A stretch of DNA of 64,000 nt from Zoogloea oleivorans (GTDB lineage Bacteria; Pseudomonadota; Gammaproteobacteria; Burkholderiales; Rhodocyclaceae). Location: NCBI RefSeq assembly GCF_008107625.1, contig NZ_SDKK01000007.1, positions 160,500-224,499 of the forward strand. Direction: 5' to 3'. Shown piece by piece: positions 46,931 to 56,113 of the stretch (within the stretch, counting starts at the first letter, position 1; each line of letters starts with the position of its first letter). The notes under the pieces are model-generated. The model saw only the letters and a program-made list of their open reading frames with translations, was not told the origin of the DNA and made no database searches. A program made the translations under genes and the position numbers.

Positions 46931-47950
46931 ATGATGAATTCGCCTCTGCGTGACCCCGCAATCCTCAACGACTGGCACCCGGTCGGAATTGCCGCCGGGC
47001 TGGCTGCCGGACAGCAACTGCCGACCCAGTTGCTCGACCTTTCCCTCGTCGTGTGGCGCGACAGCAACGGCGCCGTGCACGCCTGGGAAGACCGCTGTCC
47101 GCATCGGGGGATGAAACTGTCGATGGGCCAGCTGGAGGACGACCGCCTGCACTGCCCCTATCACGGCTGGTCTTTTGGCATTGACGGCCACTGCCGGCAC
47201 ATTCCGGCATTGCCCGCACTGCAGGACGCGCAGTTGAAGGCCCGCGTCACGCGCTTCGCGGTGCAGGAATGCCACGGCCTGATCTGGGTCTGCCTGGGCA
47301 CGCCGGCCAACGCAGTACCCGCCTTCCCCGAACTGGCCGACGCGCGCCTGCGCAAGGTGTGGTGCGGCCCCTACGAGGTACTCAGCAGCGCACCGCGCAT
47401 CATCGAGAACTTCCTCGACATGGCGCACTTCGCCTATGTGCATGAAGGCATCCTCGGCGACAGGGCGATGACGGCGATCCGCGATTACGAAGTGAATGCT
47501 TTCGACGACGCCGAGTACGGCCGCGGCATCCGCGCCACCGGCTGCTACGCCTGGCAGCCCCGCCCCAACAGCCTCGCCACCGAGGGCGGTGACGTGGAAT
47601 ACACCTACCGCGTGGTGCGCCCGCTGACCGCCATCCTGACCAAGGAACCCCAATCCCAGGACAGCTTCCGCGAGGCCATCGGCCTGCACCTGCAGCCGCT
47701 CACCGAAACCACCACGCGGGCCTGGATCATTCTGGCGATGACCAATTTCGAACAAAGCGACGAGGCCCTGCGCCAGTTTCAGGACACCATTTTCCTGCAG
47801 GACAAGCCCATCGTCGAAAACCAGCAGCCGCTGCGCCTGCCGCTTGTCGCGGGCGCCGAGGTCTCGGCAAGCTGCGATCGCATGTCGCTGGCCTACCGGC
47901 GCTACCTGAAGGACGAAAAGCTGCGTTACGGTGTCATCACCGCGGAGTGA
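46931..47950 (+). CDS. Rieske non-heme iron oxygenase, purine-cluster type
   Basis: 339 residues. The Rieske cluster is Cys56-Pro-His58 and Cys75-x2-His78 (EDRCPHRG and LHCPYHGW). The catalytic iron ligands are in ENFLDMAHFAYVH (Asn160, His166, His171). DKPIVENQQP near the end resembles VanA-like and methylxanthine N-demethylase oxygenases. Placed just before 8-oxoguanine deaminase, its substrate may be a purine: an HpxD-like oxygenase acting on hypoxanthine or xanthine, or an N-methylxanthine demethylase. No ferredoxin reductase gene is next to it, so its electron donor is unknown. The stop lies 1 base before the next start. Confidence 0.8.
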   Translation: MMNSPLRDPAILNDWHPVGIAAGLAAGQQLPTQLLDLSLVVWRDSNGAVHAWEDRCPHRGMKLSMGQLEDDRLHCPYHGWSFGIDGHCRHIPALPALQDAQLKARVTRFAVQECHGLIWVCLGTPANAVPAFPELADARLRKVWCGPYEVLSSAPRIIENFLDMAHFAYVHEGILGDRAMTAIRDYEVNAFDDAEYGRGIRATGCYAWQPRPNSLATEGGDVEYTYRVVRPLTAILTKEPQSQDSFREAIGLHLQPLTETTTRAWIILAMTNFEQSDEALRQFQDTIFLQDKPIVENQQPLRLPLVAGAEVSASCDRMSLAYRRYLKDEKLRYGVITAE

Positions 47951-47951
47951 C

Positions 47952-49364
47952 ATGATGGTCGAACGCCTTTACCTGCGCCGGGCCATGGTCCTGGCCACCC
48001 AGAACGCCGACCGCCGGGAAATCCGCGACGGTGCCGTGCTGACCGAAGGCTCGCGCATCCTGCAGGTCGGCAGCACCGCCGAACTCGATGCGTGGCTCGC
48101 CCGGCACCCCGAGCACTCGCCCACGCGCACCCTCGACGCGAGCGGCTGCGTGGTCGTGCCCGGGCTGGTCAATTGCCACCATCACATGTACCAGACGCTG
48201 ACCCGCAGCATCGGCACCGCCAAGGGCCTGGCCCTTTTCGACTGGCTGAAGATGCTCTACCGGGTGTGGGCCGGCCTGACGCCCGAAGCCGTACGGGTAA
48301 GCACGCAAATCGCGCTGGCCGAACTGCTGCTTTCCGGTGCCACCACGGTGGCCGATCACCTCTATCTGTTTCCCAACGGCTGCCGCCTCGACGATGAGAT
48401 CGAGGCCGCCCGGGAGATGGGCGTGCGCTTCCACCCCACCCGCGGCAGCATGAGTGTCGGCGAATCGGCCGGCGGCCTGCCACCCGACACACTGGTCGAA
48501 CGGGAGGGCGACATCCTGGCCGACTCGCAGCGCCTCATCGACACCTGGCACGACCCCGCAGCCCATTCCATGCTGCGCATCGGACTCGCCCCGTGCTCGC
48601 CCTTCAGCGTCAGCGGCGACCTGATGCGCGAATCGGCCCGACTGGCCCGCAGCCATCATCGAGTCGGCCTGCACACCCACCTCGCCGAAACCCTCGACGA
48701 GGACCGCTACTGCGTCGAGCGCTTCGGCATGCGCCCCATCGACTACGCCGAATCCGTCGACTGGCTCGGCCCCGACGTGTGGTTCGCCCACATGGTCCAC
48801 CCCGACGCCGGCGAGATCGGCCGCCTGGCCCACACCTGCACCGGTGTCTGCCACTGCCCGAGCAGCAACATGATCCTCGCCTCCGGCATTGCCCCGGTGC
48901 GCGCCATGCAGGATGCCGGCGTGCGCGTCGGGCTGGGCGTGGACGGCTCGGCCAGCAACGACGGCAACCACATGCTGGGCGAAGCGCGCCAGGCGATGCT
49001 GCTGCAGCGGGTCGGCTGGCCGGGTTTCGAGTCGGACGCAGCGCGCTTCTCAGCCCGCGAAGCCCTCGACCTGGCCACCCTCGGCGGCGCCCGCACTCTC
49101 AACCGGGACGACATCGGCAGCCTCGAAGCCGGCAAGGCCGCCGACCTGGTGGCCTTCCGCGTCGATGACCTGGGTCATGCCGGCGCCCTTGGCGACCCGC
49201 TTGCCGCGCTGCTCACCTGCGCCCCGGCCAGTGCCTGGTTATCCATCATCAATGGCCGCATCATCGTCGAAGACGGGCGCCTGCCCGGCCTCGACCTGGG
49301 GCCGCTGATCGAGCGTCACAACGCACTCAGCCACGACCTGCTGTGCAAGGCCGGACTGGCCTGA
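47952..49364 (+). CDS. 8-Oxoguanine deaminase (amidohydrolase family)
   Basis: 470 residues of the ATZ/TRZ-guanine deaminase amidohydrolase group. Metal ligands are in VNCHHHMYQTLTRS (about 74-87), VGLHTHLAETLDE and the Asp in GLGVDGSASND. CPSSNMILASGIAPVR is typical of 8-oxoguanine deaminases. Product would be urate, which feeds PuuD downstream. Guanine or another aminopurine deamination cannot be excluded. ATG 47952 (or 47955) follows GCGGAG, directly after the Rieske stop. Confidence 0.82.
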   Translation: MMVERLYLRRAMVLATQNADRREIRDGAVLTEGSRILQVGSTAELDAWLARHPEHSPTRTLDASGCVVVPGLVNCHHHMYQTLTRSIGTAKGLALFDWLKMLYRVWAGLTPEAVRVSTQIALAELLLSGATTVADHLYLFPNGCRLDDEIEAAREMGVRFHPTRGSMSVGESAGGLPPDTLVEREGDILADSQRLIDTWHDPAAHSMLRIGLAPCSPFSVSGDLMRESARLARSHHRVGLHTHLAETLDEDRYCVERFGMRPIDYAESVDWLGPDVWFAHMVHPDAGEIGRLAHTCTGVCHCPSSNMILASGIAPVRAMQDAGVRVGLGVDGSASNDGNHMLGEARQAMLLQRVGWPGFESDAARFSAREALDLATLGGARTLNRDDIGSLEAGKAADLVAFRVDDLGHAGALGDPLAALLTCAPASAWLSIINGRIIVEDGRLPGLDLGPLIERHNALSHDLLCKAGLA

Positions 49365-49403
49365 GACAAGCCGCACCGACAACGATTTTCAGGAGAAAAA
49401 ACC

Positions 49404-49754
49404 ATGGGACGACTCACCACCCACGTGCTCGACACCGCCAGGGGCAAGCCCGGCGCCGGCCTCGCGATCACCCTGTTCCGCCTCGACGGCGGACGCCGCG
49501 AGCTGCTGCGTACCCTTACCAACCAGGACGGCCGCTGCGACGCACCGCTGCTGGAAGGTGCGGCTTTCGAGCAAGGCCGCTACGAAATCGTCTTTGCCGC
49601 CGGTGACTACTTCCGCGCCCAGGACCCCGGCCTGCCCGAACCGCCCTTCGTCGATGAAGTCGTGCTGCGCTTCGGCGTGGCCGATCCGGCCCAGCACTAC
49701 CACGTGCCGCTCCTCGTTTCCCCGTGGAGCTACTCCACCTACCGCGGCAGCTGA
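49404..49754 (+). CDS. uraH: 5-Hydroxyisourate hydrolase (transthyretin-like)
   Basis: 116 residues. The opening [20 protein letters not shown] carries the first active-site His, and the protein ends in the diagnostic SYSTYRGS. The enzyme opens 5-hydroxyisourate to OHCU, the step after urate oxidation. CAGGAGAAAAA precedes the ATG. It is 17 bp upstream of puuD. Confidence 0.95.
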   Translation: MGRLTTHVLDTARGKPGAGLAITLFRLDGGRRELLRTLTNQDGRCDAPLLEGAAFEQGRYEIVFAAGDYFRAQDPGLPEPPFVDEVVLRFGVADPAQHYHVPLLVSPWSYSTYRGS

Positions 49755-49771
49755 TCCGGAACCGATACACC

Positions 49772-50965
49772 ATGGAAAGCTATCTCCTCGACTGGGCCAA
49801 CCTGCTGCTGCGCTGGCTGCACCTGATCACCGGCATCGCGTGGATTGGCGCCTCGTTCTACTTCGTGATGCTCGACAACTCCCTGCGGCCGCCGAAGAAG
49901 CCCGAGGACAGCAGGCGCGGCGTGTTTGGCGAACTGTGGGCAGTGCATGGCGGCGGCTTCTACTGCAGCCAGAAATTTCTCACCGGCCCCCAGGGCGAGC
50001 CCCTCACCCACGACCTGCACTGGTCCAAGTGGGAGGCCTACACCACCTGGCTGTCGGGCATGAGCCTGCTGGCGGTGATGTACTGGATCGGCGCCACCAC
50101 CCACCTGATCGACACCCGCGTCATGGACTTGTCGCAGCCTGCGGCAATCGGTATTTCGGTGACCTTCCTCACCGTCGGCTGGCTGATCTACGACGCCCTG
50201 TGCCGCAGCCTGATGGGCCGCGACGGCGTGCTGGCGCTGCTGGTGTTTGTGCTGGTGGTCGCCGCCGACTGGCTCCTGCACCAAATCTTCTCGGCCCGCG
50301 GCGCATATATCCACGTGGGTGCCATGCTCGGCACGATGATGGTCGCCAACGTCTTCATCCACATCATCCCCGGCCAGAAACGCATGGTCGACCAGATCCG
50401 CAGCGGTCAGCCGGTGGATTCGCGCCCCGGGCAGGTGGGCAAGCAGCGCTCGGTGCACAACACCTACTTCACGCTGCCGGTGCTGTTCATCATGATCAGC
50501 AACCACTATCCGATGACCTATTCGCACCCGAACAGCTGGCTGGTCCTCATCGTCATGATGCTGGCCGGGGTGCTCATCCGCCAGTTCTTCGTGCTGCGCC
50601 ACCGGGGTCAGGTCAAGTGGTGGCTGCCGGCCGCCGGCGTCGCCCTGCTCGCCCTGCTGATCGTGCTGATGGCCCCCAGGCCCATCGCCGCCGGTACCGA
50701 CAAGGTGGCCTTCAGCGCCGTCGCACAGATTGTCGAGAAGCGCTGCGTCACCTGCCACGCGGCCGCCCCGACCCAGCCCGGTTTCGCCCAGCCTCCCAAG
50801 GGCGTCGTGTTGCAAACCCCCACGCAAATCGCCCAGCACGCCGCCAAGATGGCCGAAACGGTGGGCAGCGGCTACATGCCCCTCGGCAACCTTACCGGCA
50901 TCACCGCCGACGAGCGCACACTGATCGTCACCTGGCAGGCGCAAGGTGCGCCGCTCGACCACTGA
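49772..50965 (+). CDS. puuD: Membrane urate oxidase with cytochrome c domain
   Basis: 397 residues. The N-terminal part (about 1-300) has eight membrane helices of the PuuD/DUF989 type (LLLRWLHLITGIAWIGASFY, GGGFYCSQKFLTGP). The C-terminal part is a cytochrome c with Cys325-Val-Thr-Cys328-His329 and a later YMPLGN methionine-ligand region. It oxidises urate to 5-hydroxyisourate and passes electrons to the respiratory chain, avoiding hydrogen peroxide. ATG 49772 is chosen; the longer frame from 49724 overlaps uraH. Confidence 0.93.
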   Translation: MESYLLDWANLLLRWLHLITGIAWIGASFYFVMLDNSLRPPKKPEDSRRGVFGELWAVHGGGFYCSQKFLTGPQGEPLTHDLHWSKWEAYTTWLSGMSLLAVMYWIGATTHLIDTRVMDLSQPAAIGISVTFLTVGWLIYDALCRSLMGRDGVLALLVFVLVVAADWLLHQIFSARGAYIHVGAMLGTMMVANVFIHIIPGQKRMVDQIRSGQPVDSRPGQVGKQRSVHNTYFTLPVLFIMISNHYPMTYSHPNSWLVLIVMMLAGVLIRQFFVLRHRGQVKWWLPAAGVALLALLIVLMAPRPIAAGTDKVAFSAVAQIVEKRCVTCHAAAPTQPGFAQPPKGVVLQTPTQIAQHAAKMAETVGSGYMPLGNLTGITADERTLIVTWQAQGAPLDH

Positions 50966-50984
50966 TCGCCCGGATACGCCCGAC

Positions 50985-51512
50985 ATGACTCCGAACCCGA
51001 CTCCCCGCCCCACCCTGGCCGCCCTCTCGGCCCTGCCCCGGCCCGACTTCGCGACCCGCCTCGGCGACATCTTCGAGCACTCCCCGTGGATTGCCGAACG
51101 CGCCTGGGCGGCCCGCCCCTTCACCAGCATCGAGGCCCTGCACGCCGCGATGGTCGCTGTCGTCGATGCCGCCAGCGAAGCCGAACAGCTCGGCCTGATT
51201 TGTGCCCACCCGGAGCTGGCCGGCAAGGAAGCCGCTGCCGGCACCCTCACCAGCGCCTCCACCGGCGAGCAAAAAGGCGCCGGTCTCGACCAGTGCAGCG
51301 CCGACGAAATCCAGCGCCTGCGCCAGCTCAACGCCACTTACCGGGAACGCTTCGGCTTTCCCTTCGTGATTGCCGTCAAAGGGCTGTCCCGCTACCAGAT
51401 CATGGAGGCCGTTGAAGCCCGCCTGCAGCATGACCGGGCCACCGAATTCCGCGCCTGCCTCACACAAATCGGCCGGATCGCCCGTTTTCGTCTCGACGCA
51501 ATGCTGGCCTGA
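50985..51512 (+). CDS. uraD: OHCU decarboxylase
   Basis: 175 residues. LICAHPELAGKEA holds the catalytic His, and YRERFGFPFVIAVKGLSRYQ is the typical C-terminal block. It converts OHCU to S-allantoin. ATG 50985 begins the normal family start; the frame back to 50946 overlaps puuD and lacks a Shine-Dalgarno. It ends 21 bp before puuE. Confidence 0.92.
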   Translation: MTPNPTPRPTLAALSALPRPDFATRLGDIFEHSPWIAERAWAARPFTSIEALHAAMVAVVDAASEAEQLGLICAHPELAGKEAAAGTLTSASTGEQKGAGLDQCSADEIQRLRQLNATYRERFGFPFVIAVKGLSRYQIMEAVEARLQHDRATEFRACLTQIGRIARFRLDAMLA

Positions 51513-51533
51513 GCCCCTGCAAGGAGCGACACC

Positions 51534-52472
51534 ATGACGATGGATCCCACTTATCCGCGTGACCTCGTCGGCTACGGCCGCAATCCGCCCCACGCCAACT
51601 GGCCGGGGGGCGCCCGGATCGCCGTGCAGTTCGTGCTGAACTACGAGGAAGGCGGCGAAAACTGCGTGCTGCACGGCGACGCCGGCAGCGAGCAGTTCCT
51701 GTCCGAACTGTTCAACCCGCCCAGCTACCCGGCACGCCACCTGTCGATGGAAAGCGTCTACGAATACGGCTCGCGGGTCGGCGTGTGGCGCTTCCTGCGC
51801 GAGTTCGAACGCCGCGGGCTGCCACTGACGGTGTTTGGTGTGGCGATGGCACTCGAGCGCCACCCGGAACTCACCGCCGCCTTCACCGAACTCGGCCACG
51901 AAATCGCCTGCCACGGCTGGCGCTGGCTCAACTATCAGAACGTGGACGAAGCCGTCGAGCGCGAACACCTGCAGACCGGCATGGCGATCATCGAGCGCCT
52001 CACCGGCGCACGGCCGCTGGGCTGGTACACCGGCCGCGACTCGCCCAACACCCGGCGCCTGGTCGCCGACCACGGTGGCTTTCTGTACGACTCCGATTAC
52101 TACGGCGACGACCTGCCCCTGTGGACCGAGGTCACAAAAAGCGACGGCAGCACCACCCCGCACCTCGTCGTGCCCTACACCCTCGACACCAACGACATGC
52201 GCTTTGCGCTGCCCCAGGGTTTTTCCCACGGGGACGCGTTTTTCGACTACCTGCGCGACGCCTTCGACGTGATGTACGCCGAGGGCGACGAACGCCCGGC
52301 GATGCTCAGCGTGGGCATGCACTGCCGCCTGCTCGGCCGGCCTGCGCGCTTCAAGGCGCTGCAGCGCTTTCTCGATCACATCGAAAAGCACGACCGGGTA
52401 TGGGTGTGTCGCCGCGTCGACATCGCCCGCCACTGGATCGAACACCATCCATTCAGCCCCCAAGCCCGCTAG
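51534..52472 (+). CDS. puuE: Allantoinase, polysaccharide-deacetylase type
   Basis: 312 residues. YPRDLVGYGRNPPHANWPGG and VQFVLNYEEGGENCVLHGDA at the N-terminus, then GHEIACHGWRWLNYQNVDEA and LGWYTGRDSPNTRRLVADHG, define the metal-independent PuuE allantoinase family related to polysaccharide deacetylases. It opens allantoin to allantoate. GCAAGGAG precedes the ATG. Confidence 0.93.
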   Translation: MTMDPTYPRDLVGYGRNPPHANWPGGARIAVQFVLNYEEGGENCVLHGDAGSEQFLSELFNPPSYPARHLSMESVYEYGSRVGVWRFLREFERRGLPLTVFGVAMALERHPELTAAFTELGHEIACHGWRWLNYQNVDEAVEREHLQTGMAIIERLTGARPLGWYTGRDSPNTRRLVADHGGFLYDSDYYGDDLPLWTEVTKSDGSTTPHLVVPYTLDTNDMRFALPQGFSHGDAFFDYLRDAFDVMYAEGDERPAMLSVGMHCRLLGRPARFKALQRFLDHIEKHDRVWVCRRVDIARHWIEHHPFSPQAR

Positions 52473-52493
52473 AGAACCCAAGGAGCCCCACCC

Positions 52494-53537
52494 ATGGCCA
52501 GCCATACCCCCGGCGCCCCCGTCTTTGCCCCGCCCGCCGACCTGCCCGAGTGGGCGCAGCGTTCCGTCGACCTCGCCAGCCCACGCCTCGGTGCGCGGAC
52601 GCTCGGTGCCTCCGACGATTTTTTCGCCGAAGTTGCACGCATGCTCAATCCGGAGCCGGCCCAGTTCGTGCCCGGCAAATACGACACCAACGGCAAGTGG
52701 ATGGACGGCTGGGAATCCCGCCGCAAGCGCGTCGCCGGCCACGACTGGGCGCTGGTAAAGCTTGGCGTGAAGGGCGTGATCCGCGGTTTCGACGTGGATA
52801 CCAGCCACTTCACCGGCAACTACCCGCCAGCGGTTTCCATCGAGGCCACGGTATCGCTGAGCGACGAGATGGATGCCCTCCAGGCCGCCAGCTGGACCGA
52901 AATCCTGCCGGCCAGCACCCTCGGCCCGAGCAGTCATCACCTCCTCGAATGCACCAGCAACGATGCCTGGACCCACCTGCGCGTCAACATCTTCCCTGAC
53001 GGCGGCATCGCCCGCCTGCGTGTCTATGGCCGCCCGGTCGGCGGGCTCGAAAGCCTGTCCGGCGACCAACTGATGGACCTCGTGGCGGTAGAGAACGGCG
53101 GCCGCGCTGTGTCGTGGAACGATGCCAGCTTCGGCTCCAGCGTCTCTGCGCTGCTGCTGCCCGGCCGTGGCCAGAACATGGGCGACGGCTGGGAAACCCG
53201 GCGGCGGCGCGAACCCGGCAACGACTGGTGCGTGCTCGAACTGGGCGCCGCCGGCAGCATCGAAAAGATCGAAGTGGACACCGCCTTCTTCAAGGGCAAC
53301 TACCCGGACCGCTGCGCGATCCAGGCCGCATTCGTCACCGGCGGCACCGACCGTTCGATCACCACCCAGAGCCTGTTCTGGCAAACCTTGCTGCCTGAGC
53401 AGAAGCTCTCGATGGACGCGGTACACAGCTTTACCGAGCAAGTCGCTCAACTCGGCCCGATCACCCACGTGCGCTTCAACATCTTCCCCGACGGCGGCGT
53501 GTCGCGCCTGCGCCTGTGGGGCAAGGTGGCGCGCTGA
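52494..53537 (+). CDS. alc: Allantoicase
   Basis: 347 residues built of two homologous halves (about 10-170 and 185-345), each with a WETRRRR/WESRRKR element and an FxGNYP motif ([13 protein letters not shown] and [13 protein letters not shown]). Both halves also share [12 protein letters not shown] or [12 protein letters not shown]. It cleaves allantoate to urea and ureidoglycolate. AAGGAGCCC precedes the ATG. Confidence 0.95.
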   Translation: MASHTPGAPVFAPPADLPEWAQRSVDLASPRLGARTLGASDDFFAEVARMLNPEPAQFVPGKYDTNGKWMDGWESRRKRVAGHDWALVKLGVKGVIRGFDVDTSHFTGNYPPAVSIEATVSLSDEMDALQAASWTEILPASTLGPSSHHLLECTSNDAWTHLRVNIFPDGGIARLRVYGRPVGGLESLSGDQLMDLVAVENGGRAVSWNDASFGSSVSALLLPGRGQNMGDGWETRRRREPGNDWCVLELGAAGSIEKIEVDTAFFKGNYPDRCAIQAAFVTGGTDRSITTQSLFWQTLLPEQKLSMDAVHSFTEQVAQLGPITHVRFNIFPDGGVSRLRLWGKVAR

Positions 53538-53545
53538 GGTCGGCC

Positions 53546-54073
53546 ATGACGATGTTTCCCCTGACACCCGAGCCCCTCACACGCGAAGCCTTCGCGCCTT
53601 TTGGCGACGTGATCGAAGCCAGCGACGCGGTGCGCCACTTCACGATCAACGCCGGCAACACCGAGCGCTACCACGACCTGGCCGGCATCGACGCGGGGCC
53701 TGACGGCCGGGTGGTCGTCTCGATTTTCCGCGGCCAGCCGCGCACGCTGCCTTTCAAGGTGAAAATGATGGAACGCCACCCCCTTGGCAGCCAGGCCTTC
53801 GTGCCCCTGTCCGGCCGCCCCTACCTGGTGGTGGTGGCCCCGGCTGGCACGGCTCCCGGCGCACAGGATTTGCGGGTTTTTGCGGCTCGCGGCGACCAGG
53901 GGGTCAACTACGCGCCCGGCGTGTGGCACCACCCGTTGCTGGCCCTCGACACCGTCAGCGACTTTCTCGTCGTCGACCGCAGTGGCAATGCGCCCAACTG
54001 CGACGAGGTGCAACTCGCTCTTCCGGGGCTGATTCCGGCAGCGTGCCCAGGCTTGGTGCCGACAGCACCTTAA
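53546..54073 (+). CDS. allA: Ureidoglycolate lyase
   Basis: 175 residues of the AllA/DAL3 cupin-like fold: [40 protein letters not shown] and [20 protein letters not shown]. It splits ureidoglycolate to glyoxylate and urea, the last step of the encoded route. ATG 53546 follows GAGG and lies 8 bp after alc; ATG 53552 is an alternative. No urease genes are in the window. Confidence 0.92.
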   Translation: MTMFPLTPEPLTREAFAPFGDVIEASDAVRHFTINAGNTERYHDLAGIDAGPDGRVVVSIFRGQPRTLPFKVKMMERHPLGSQAFVPLSGRPYLVVVAPAGTAPGAQDLRVFAARGDQGVNYAPGVWHHPLLALDTVSDFLVVDRSGNAPNCDEVQLALPGLIPAACPGLVPTAP

Positions 54074-54142
54074 TGAAGCACGTTAAAGCAACAATAAGCG
54101 ACGTTTAGCGAAATTAAAGCCAAAACAGCACCATTTTCTACA

Positions 54143-54157
54143 TGGCTTGGTTTTTGC
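54143..54157 (+). promoter_or_regulatory. Sigma-54 promoter of purine permease
   Basis: TGGCTTGGTTTTTGC shows GG and GC in exact -24/-12 spacing with a perfect TTGC(A); the -24 box has two mismatches at the end of TGGCAC. The start would be near 54169, about 87 bases before the permease gene. Confidence 0.58.
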
Positions 54158-54255
54158 ATTGCTTACCTTGAAGGGTTTGGAACAGCCTGGTCGGTCAGCA
54201 GTCCGGCACCCAGCGCCAATCCCGTTTGCCATTCACCGCAATCAAGGAGCAAGTC

Positions 54256-55779
54256 ATGTCGGAGTATTCCAGGACAACCACCGCCACCGGGGGCGACGCA
54301 GTCGATGAGCGCCTGCCCACCGGCCGCCTGTTCACCCTCGGTCTTCAGCACGTACTGGTGATGTATGCAGGTGCGGTAGCCGTGCCGCTGATCGTCGGTC
54401 GCGCGCTCAAGCTCAGCCCCGAGCAGGTCGCCATGCTGATTTCGGCGGACCTCTTCTGTTGCGGGCTGGTAACCCTGATCCAGTCGCTGGGTTTTGGCCG
54501 CTACTTCGGCATCAAGCTGCCGGTCATGATGGGTGTCACCTTCGCCGCGGTCGGGCCGATGGTGGCGATGGCCAATGTGCAGGGCGGCCCCGAAGGCGCC
54601 CGGGCAATCTTCGGGGCCATCATCGGCGCAGGCCTCATCTCGATGGCCATCGCCCCGCTGATGAGCCGCCTGCTGCGCTTCTTCCCGCCGGTCGTCACCG
54701 GCACCATCATCGCCGTCATCGGCATCAGCCTGATGCGCGTTGGCATTGGCTGGGCGATGGGCGGGCCGGCTCCCCAGGCCCAGAGTGTCGATGTGCCCAA
54801 GCTGGTCGCCATGGTGGACAAGGCCAGGGCAAGCGCCGATGCCGCTGCCGCCAGCCTTCCGCCGGGCGCCACGCTGCCCGAGATGAAGCTGCCGGGGCCG
54901 GTGCCGATGAAGGACAACCCGAGCTACGGCGCCCTCGACAACATGGGTGTGGCGGCTTTCGTGCTCGCCGTCATTCTGCTGCTGGTGCGCTACGGCAAGG
55001 GCTTCGTGTCCAACATTGCGGTACTGCTGGGCATCATCGGCGGCTGCTTCGTGGCGGTCGGGCTGGGCAAGATGCAGTTCGACAAGGTCGCCAAGGCGCC
55101 CTGGTTCGATGTTGTCACCCCCTTCGCCTTCGGCCTGCCAACCTTCGACGGGGTGATGGTGCTGACAATGACACTGGTGATGATCGTCGTGATGATCGAA
55201 TCGACCGGCATGTTCCTGGCCCTGTCGGAAATCACCGGGCGCCGCATCAGCCAGCGCGACCTGTCCGCCGGCCTGCGTACCGACGGTCTGGGCACCCTGA
55301 TCGGCGGCCTCTTCAATACGTTCCCCTACACCAGCTTCTCGCAGAACGTCGGCCTGGTCGGCGTCACCGGGATCAAGAGCCGCTGGGTGTGCGTGGCTGC
55401 CGGCCTGATCATGCTGGTGCTCGGCCTGCTCCCCAAGATGGCCGCGCTGGTTGAATCGGTGCCCGCCTTCGTACTGGGCGGCGCCGGCCTGGTGATGTTC
55501 GGGATGGTCGCGGCAACCGGCATCCGCATTCTTGCCAACGTGGATTTCAAGACCAACCGCAACAATCTCTACATCGTCGCAATCTCCATCGGGGCCGGCA
55601 TGATTCCCCTCGTGGCGCCCCGCTGGGCGCAGCAAATGGCCCACAGCCTGCACCCGCTGCTCGAATCGGGAATTCTCCTGACCTCGATTTTTGCCGTGGC
55701 ACTGAACCTGTATTTCAACGGCGGAAAAGCGAACGAAGCCGACATGATCCAGGCCGCCCGGGTGGCAGAAGCCCACTGA
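54256..55779 (+). CDS. NCS2-family xanthine/urate permease
   Basis: 507 residues with 12-14 membrane helices. NCS2 signatures are GLQHVLVMYAGAVAVPLIVG at the N-terminus, GIKLPVMMGVTFAAVGPMVA and the SFSQNVGLVGVTGIKSRWV motif. It carries xanthine, uric acid or related purines with protons. A loop of about 60 residues in the middle (near 175-235, Ala/Pro-rich) is longer than usual. ATG 54256 follows AAGGAGC. The gene has its own sigma-54-type promoter rather than relying on the upstream operon. Confidence 0.9.
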   Translation: MSEYSRTTTATGGDAVDERLPTGRLFTLGLQHVLVMYAGAVAVPLIVGRALKLSPEQVAMLISADLFCCGLVTLIQSLGFGRYFGIKLPVMMGVTFAAVGPMVAMANVQGGPEGARAIFGAIIGAGLISMAIAPLMSRLLRFFPPVVTGTIIAVIGISLMRVGIGWAMGGPAPQAQSVDVPKLVAMVDKARASADAAAASLPPGATLPEMKLPGPVPMKDNPSYGALDNMGVAAFVLAVILLLVRYGKGFVSNIAVLLGIIGGCFVAVGLGKMQFDKVAKAPWFDVVTPFAFGLPTFDGVMVLTMTLVMIVVMIESTGMFLALSEITGRRISQRDLSAGLRTDGLGTLIGGLFNTFPYTSFSQNVGLVGVTGIKSRWVCVAAGLIMLVLGLLPKMAALVESVPAFVLGGAGLVMFGMVAATGIRILANVDFKTNRNNLYIVAISIGAGMIPLVAPRWAQQMAHSLHPLLESGILLTSIFAVALNLYFNGGKANEADMIQAARVAEAH

Positions 55780-55793
55780 GGCAAGGCGTTCGG

Positions 55794-56027
55794 CTAGGTT
55801 TTACCCGCCTTGCCGGACGACCCGAAATTGCTCAGATGCCCTTCCTGCGCCGCCCGGCGGCGGGCGCTGGCGATAATGCCGGCGGACTTGCCGGGGGCGG
55901 CAGGCATAGAGACGAGCTTTTCAACCTGTTCGGCAGCGCAGTGGGGACACGCCGGCAGGACGTCGGCGCGGACGATCCGCTCGAAGACGCGGTCGCAGGC
56001 GAGGCAGTGAAAATCGTAGATCGGCAT
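55794..56027 (-). CDS. FmdB-family zinc-ribbon protein
   Basis: 77 residues. MPIYDFHCLACDRVFERIV and ACPHCAAEQ give the four-cysteine zinc ribbon of FmdB-type putative regulators, followed by an Ala/Gly-rich tail. Function unknown. It lies 86 bp downstream of the FeSII-like gene, convergent with the permease gene, whose stop is 14 bp away. Confidence 0.8.
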   Translation of the reverse strand: MPIYDFHCLACDRVFERIVRADVLPACPHCAAEQVEKLVSMPAAPGKSAGIIASARRRAAQEGHLSNFGSSGKAGKT

Positions 56028-56068
56028 GGCGGGCCCCTCGCGGGATAAGAATCAGGATGCGGACTTGG

Positions 56069-56110
56069 CTCCGCCTCCGGCACGCCGTGGGCGCGACGCG
56101 GGAGGCGGAG
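56069..56110 (-). terminator. Hairpin after the FeSII-like gene
   Basis: CTCCGCCTCC (56069-56078) and GGAGGCGGAG (56101-56110) are perfect 10-bp complements with a 22-base loop, starting 3 bases after the ferredoxin stop on the minus strand. No T-run, so a transcript-end or stabilising structure rather than a classic terminator. Confidence 0.45.
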
Positions 56111-56113
56111 GGT

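Noticed and set aside
54050-54070. GGTGC-N5-GCACC palindrome at the end of allA as an NtrC site
   Set aside because: The half sites point the wrong way compared with GCACC-N5-GGTGC.
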